Origin: Thermopetrobacter sp. TC1
GTDB taxonomy: Bacteria; Pseudomonadota; Alphaproteobacteria; Rhizobiales; Aestuariivirgaceae
Assembly (NCBI RefSeq): GCF_000746275.1
Contig: NZ_KN050829.1
Coordinates: forward strand, 72,129-136,128
DNA length: 64,000 nucleotides
Direction of reading: 5' to 3'
The translations under genes were made by a program, and so were the position numbers. Of this stretch, positions 63,247 through 64,000 are shown piece by piece; within the stretch, counting starts at the first letter, position 1; each line of letters begins with the position of its first letter. The notes under the pieces are model-generated. The model was not told where the DNA came from, did not search any database, and saw nothing but the letters and a program-made list of their open reading frames with translations.

Positions 63247-64000
63247 ATGTCCGATTTGCGTGCCGTGCATTCGCCCCTGCTGCGCCGGCACGCGCCGGGG
63301 CCGGTCTGGCTGCTGGGTGAGGAACCACAGCCGCATCCTGATACGCCTGAGCGGCTGGATGCCCTGCTTGCCGCCCTGAAGGTTCTGAAACTGCCCGTGC
63401 ATGCCCCGCGGCGCTTCAATCCTGAGGAACACTGGAAGGGCGTGCATGCCTGGCGGTATGTGCGTTTTCTCGAAACTGCCCATGCCCTCTGGCGCGAAAA
63501 GGGATACGCCGGCCCCTTGCGGCCGCTCATCCGCCCGCGTTTTCAGCCGGCGCAACGGGCGCGTGACGTGCGCGGTCAGGCCGGCTGGCACATGGCCGAT
63601 GACATCACCCCCTTTGATGAAGCCACCGCTTTTTTCGCCCGCGCCTCCGCCGATGTGGCGCTTTCAGCCGCGCATATGGTGATCGAAAAACAGGCACACA
63701 CGGCCTATGCCCTCTGCCGCCCGGCCGGACGCCATGCCGGCTTTGAGACCATGGCCGGCTTCTGTTACGTCAACAACGCCGCCCTTGCTGCAAGAGCCTT
63801 TCTGCGAGCCGGATATGCGCGGGTGGCGCTCGTCAGCCTCGGGCTGCACCATGCGCACGGCACCCAGGAAATCTTCTTCGATACTGACCGGGTTTATACG
63901 CTGTCGGTCCATCTCGATCCCGATCATGCCTATCCCTTCTATACCGGGCGCGAGCATGAACGCGGGCGCAAGAGGGGCTATGGCTTCAACCTCAATGTTC
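63247..64000 (+). CDS. Histone-deacetylase / acetylpolyamine amidohydrolase-like protein with altered active site (partial)
   Basis: ATG 63247 with GGAG adjacent; 251 residues are seen and the gene runs off the window. The arginase-deacetylase fold is clear: [41 protein letters not shown], then [26 protein letters not shown] and YPFYTG. Two positions normally essential are changed. The His-His dyad reads Arg162-His163. The D-x-D-x-H-H-G-N-G-T zinc region reads S197-L-G199-L-H201-H-A-H-G-T, so one zinc-ligand Asp is Gly. The third ligand lies outside the window. It may be catalytically inactive or use a different chemistry. In related genomes dnaE often follows lolD. Confidence 0.82.
   Translation, partial: MSDLRAVHSPLLRRHAPGPVWLLGEEPQPHPDTPERLDALLAALKVLKLPVHAPRRFNPEEHWKGVHAWRYVRFLETAHALWREKGYAGPLRPLIRPRFQPAQRARDVRGQAGWHMADDITPFDEATAFFARASADVALSAAHMVIEKQAHTAYALCRPAGRHAGFETMAGFCYVNNAALAARAFLRAGYARVALVSLGLHHAHGTQEIFFDTDRVYTLSVHLDPDHAYPFYTGREHERGRKRGYGFNLNV

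Overview
This 64 kb window is a GC-rich piece of bacterial chromosome that I assign to the Alphaproteobacteria. The class-level evidence is an ATP synthase inhibitor zeta (DUF1476) gene next to purC, a short prolyl-tRNA synthetase without an editing domain followed by lolC/E-lolD, the glyA-nrdR-ribD-ribE-ribH-nusB and serS-surE-pcm...yajC-secD-secF blocks, a polyhydroxybutyrate pair (phaA, phbB), and intergenic sites matching the CtrA consensus. I cannot name the genus. Nearly all genes are chromosomal housekeeping genes. I see no rRNA, CRISPR array, plasmid or phage module and no complete insertion sequence.

Layout. 1-2.3 kb: a truncated secreted Met/Gly repeat protein, a small secreted protein and a divergent gene of unknown function, with a cluster of TGTCAG half-sites between them. 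2.4-4.4 kb: PHB synthesis genes phbB and phaA. 4.4-10.8 kb: a repeat-rich gap, a family-4-like uracil-DNA glycosylase, a c-di-GMP phosphodiesterase and a secreted trypsin-like protease. 11-13 kb: ilvC and an unknown gene. 13.6-18.9 kb: the purine genes purL, purQ, purS and purC on the minus strand, interrupted by an AT-rich NYN-domain gene. 19.6-22.3 kb: the zeta inhibitor, a nicotinate phosphoribosyltransferase and an L,D-transpeptidase. 22.8-29.1 kb: der, rsmB, tRNA-Gln(CTG), a HerA-like ATPase and a soluble histidine kinase. 29.5-36.9 kb: ppx, rlmE, rluC, crcB, an AT-rich glycosyltransferase-like gene, a patatin and a Tat-exported thioredoxin. 37.3-44.8 kb: an aminotransferase, glyA, nrdR, the riboflavin genes, nusB and an MFS transporter. 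44.9-55.6 kb: serS, surE, pcm, a TadG-like protein, a DUF815 ATPase, yajC-secD-secF, two homologues of mitochondrial complex I assembly factors and methylmalonyl-CoA epimerase. 55.8-64 kb: an arginine-methyltransferase-like enzyme, a PAS-like protein, PilZ, YARHG and DUF5335 proteins, proS, lolC/E, lolD and a truncated histone-deacetylase-like gene with altered catalytic residues.

The most distinctive non-genic content is small palindromic repeats. A MITE-like element of about 135 bp with CACACTACACGACA termini occurs in two intact, oppositely oriented copies, each flanked by a 9-bp target duplication, plus decayed fragments. One copy sits in frame inside the signal-peptide region of the secreted protease and appears to have replaced its start and N-region. 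A second family, an array of hairpins each with a 3-nt loop, occurs twice. A 172-bp near-perfect palindrome lies downstream of purL and a hairpin cluster separates purQ from purL.

The genes mostly work in ordinary core processes: purine, riboflavin, one-carbon and branched-chain amino acid synthesis, translation, ribosome maturation, Sec and Lol export. A small c-di-GMP and cell-cycle theme (EAL protein, PilZ protein, PAS-like protein, histidine kinase) coincides with CtrA-like sites upstream of several of these genes.
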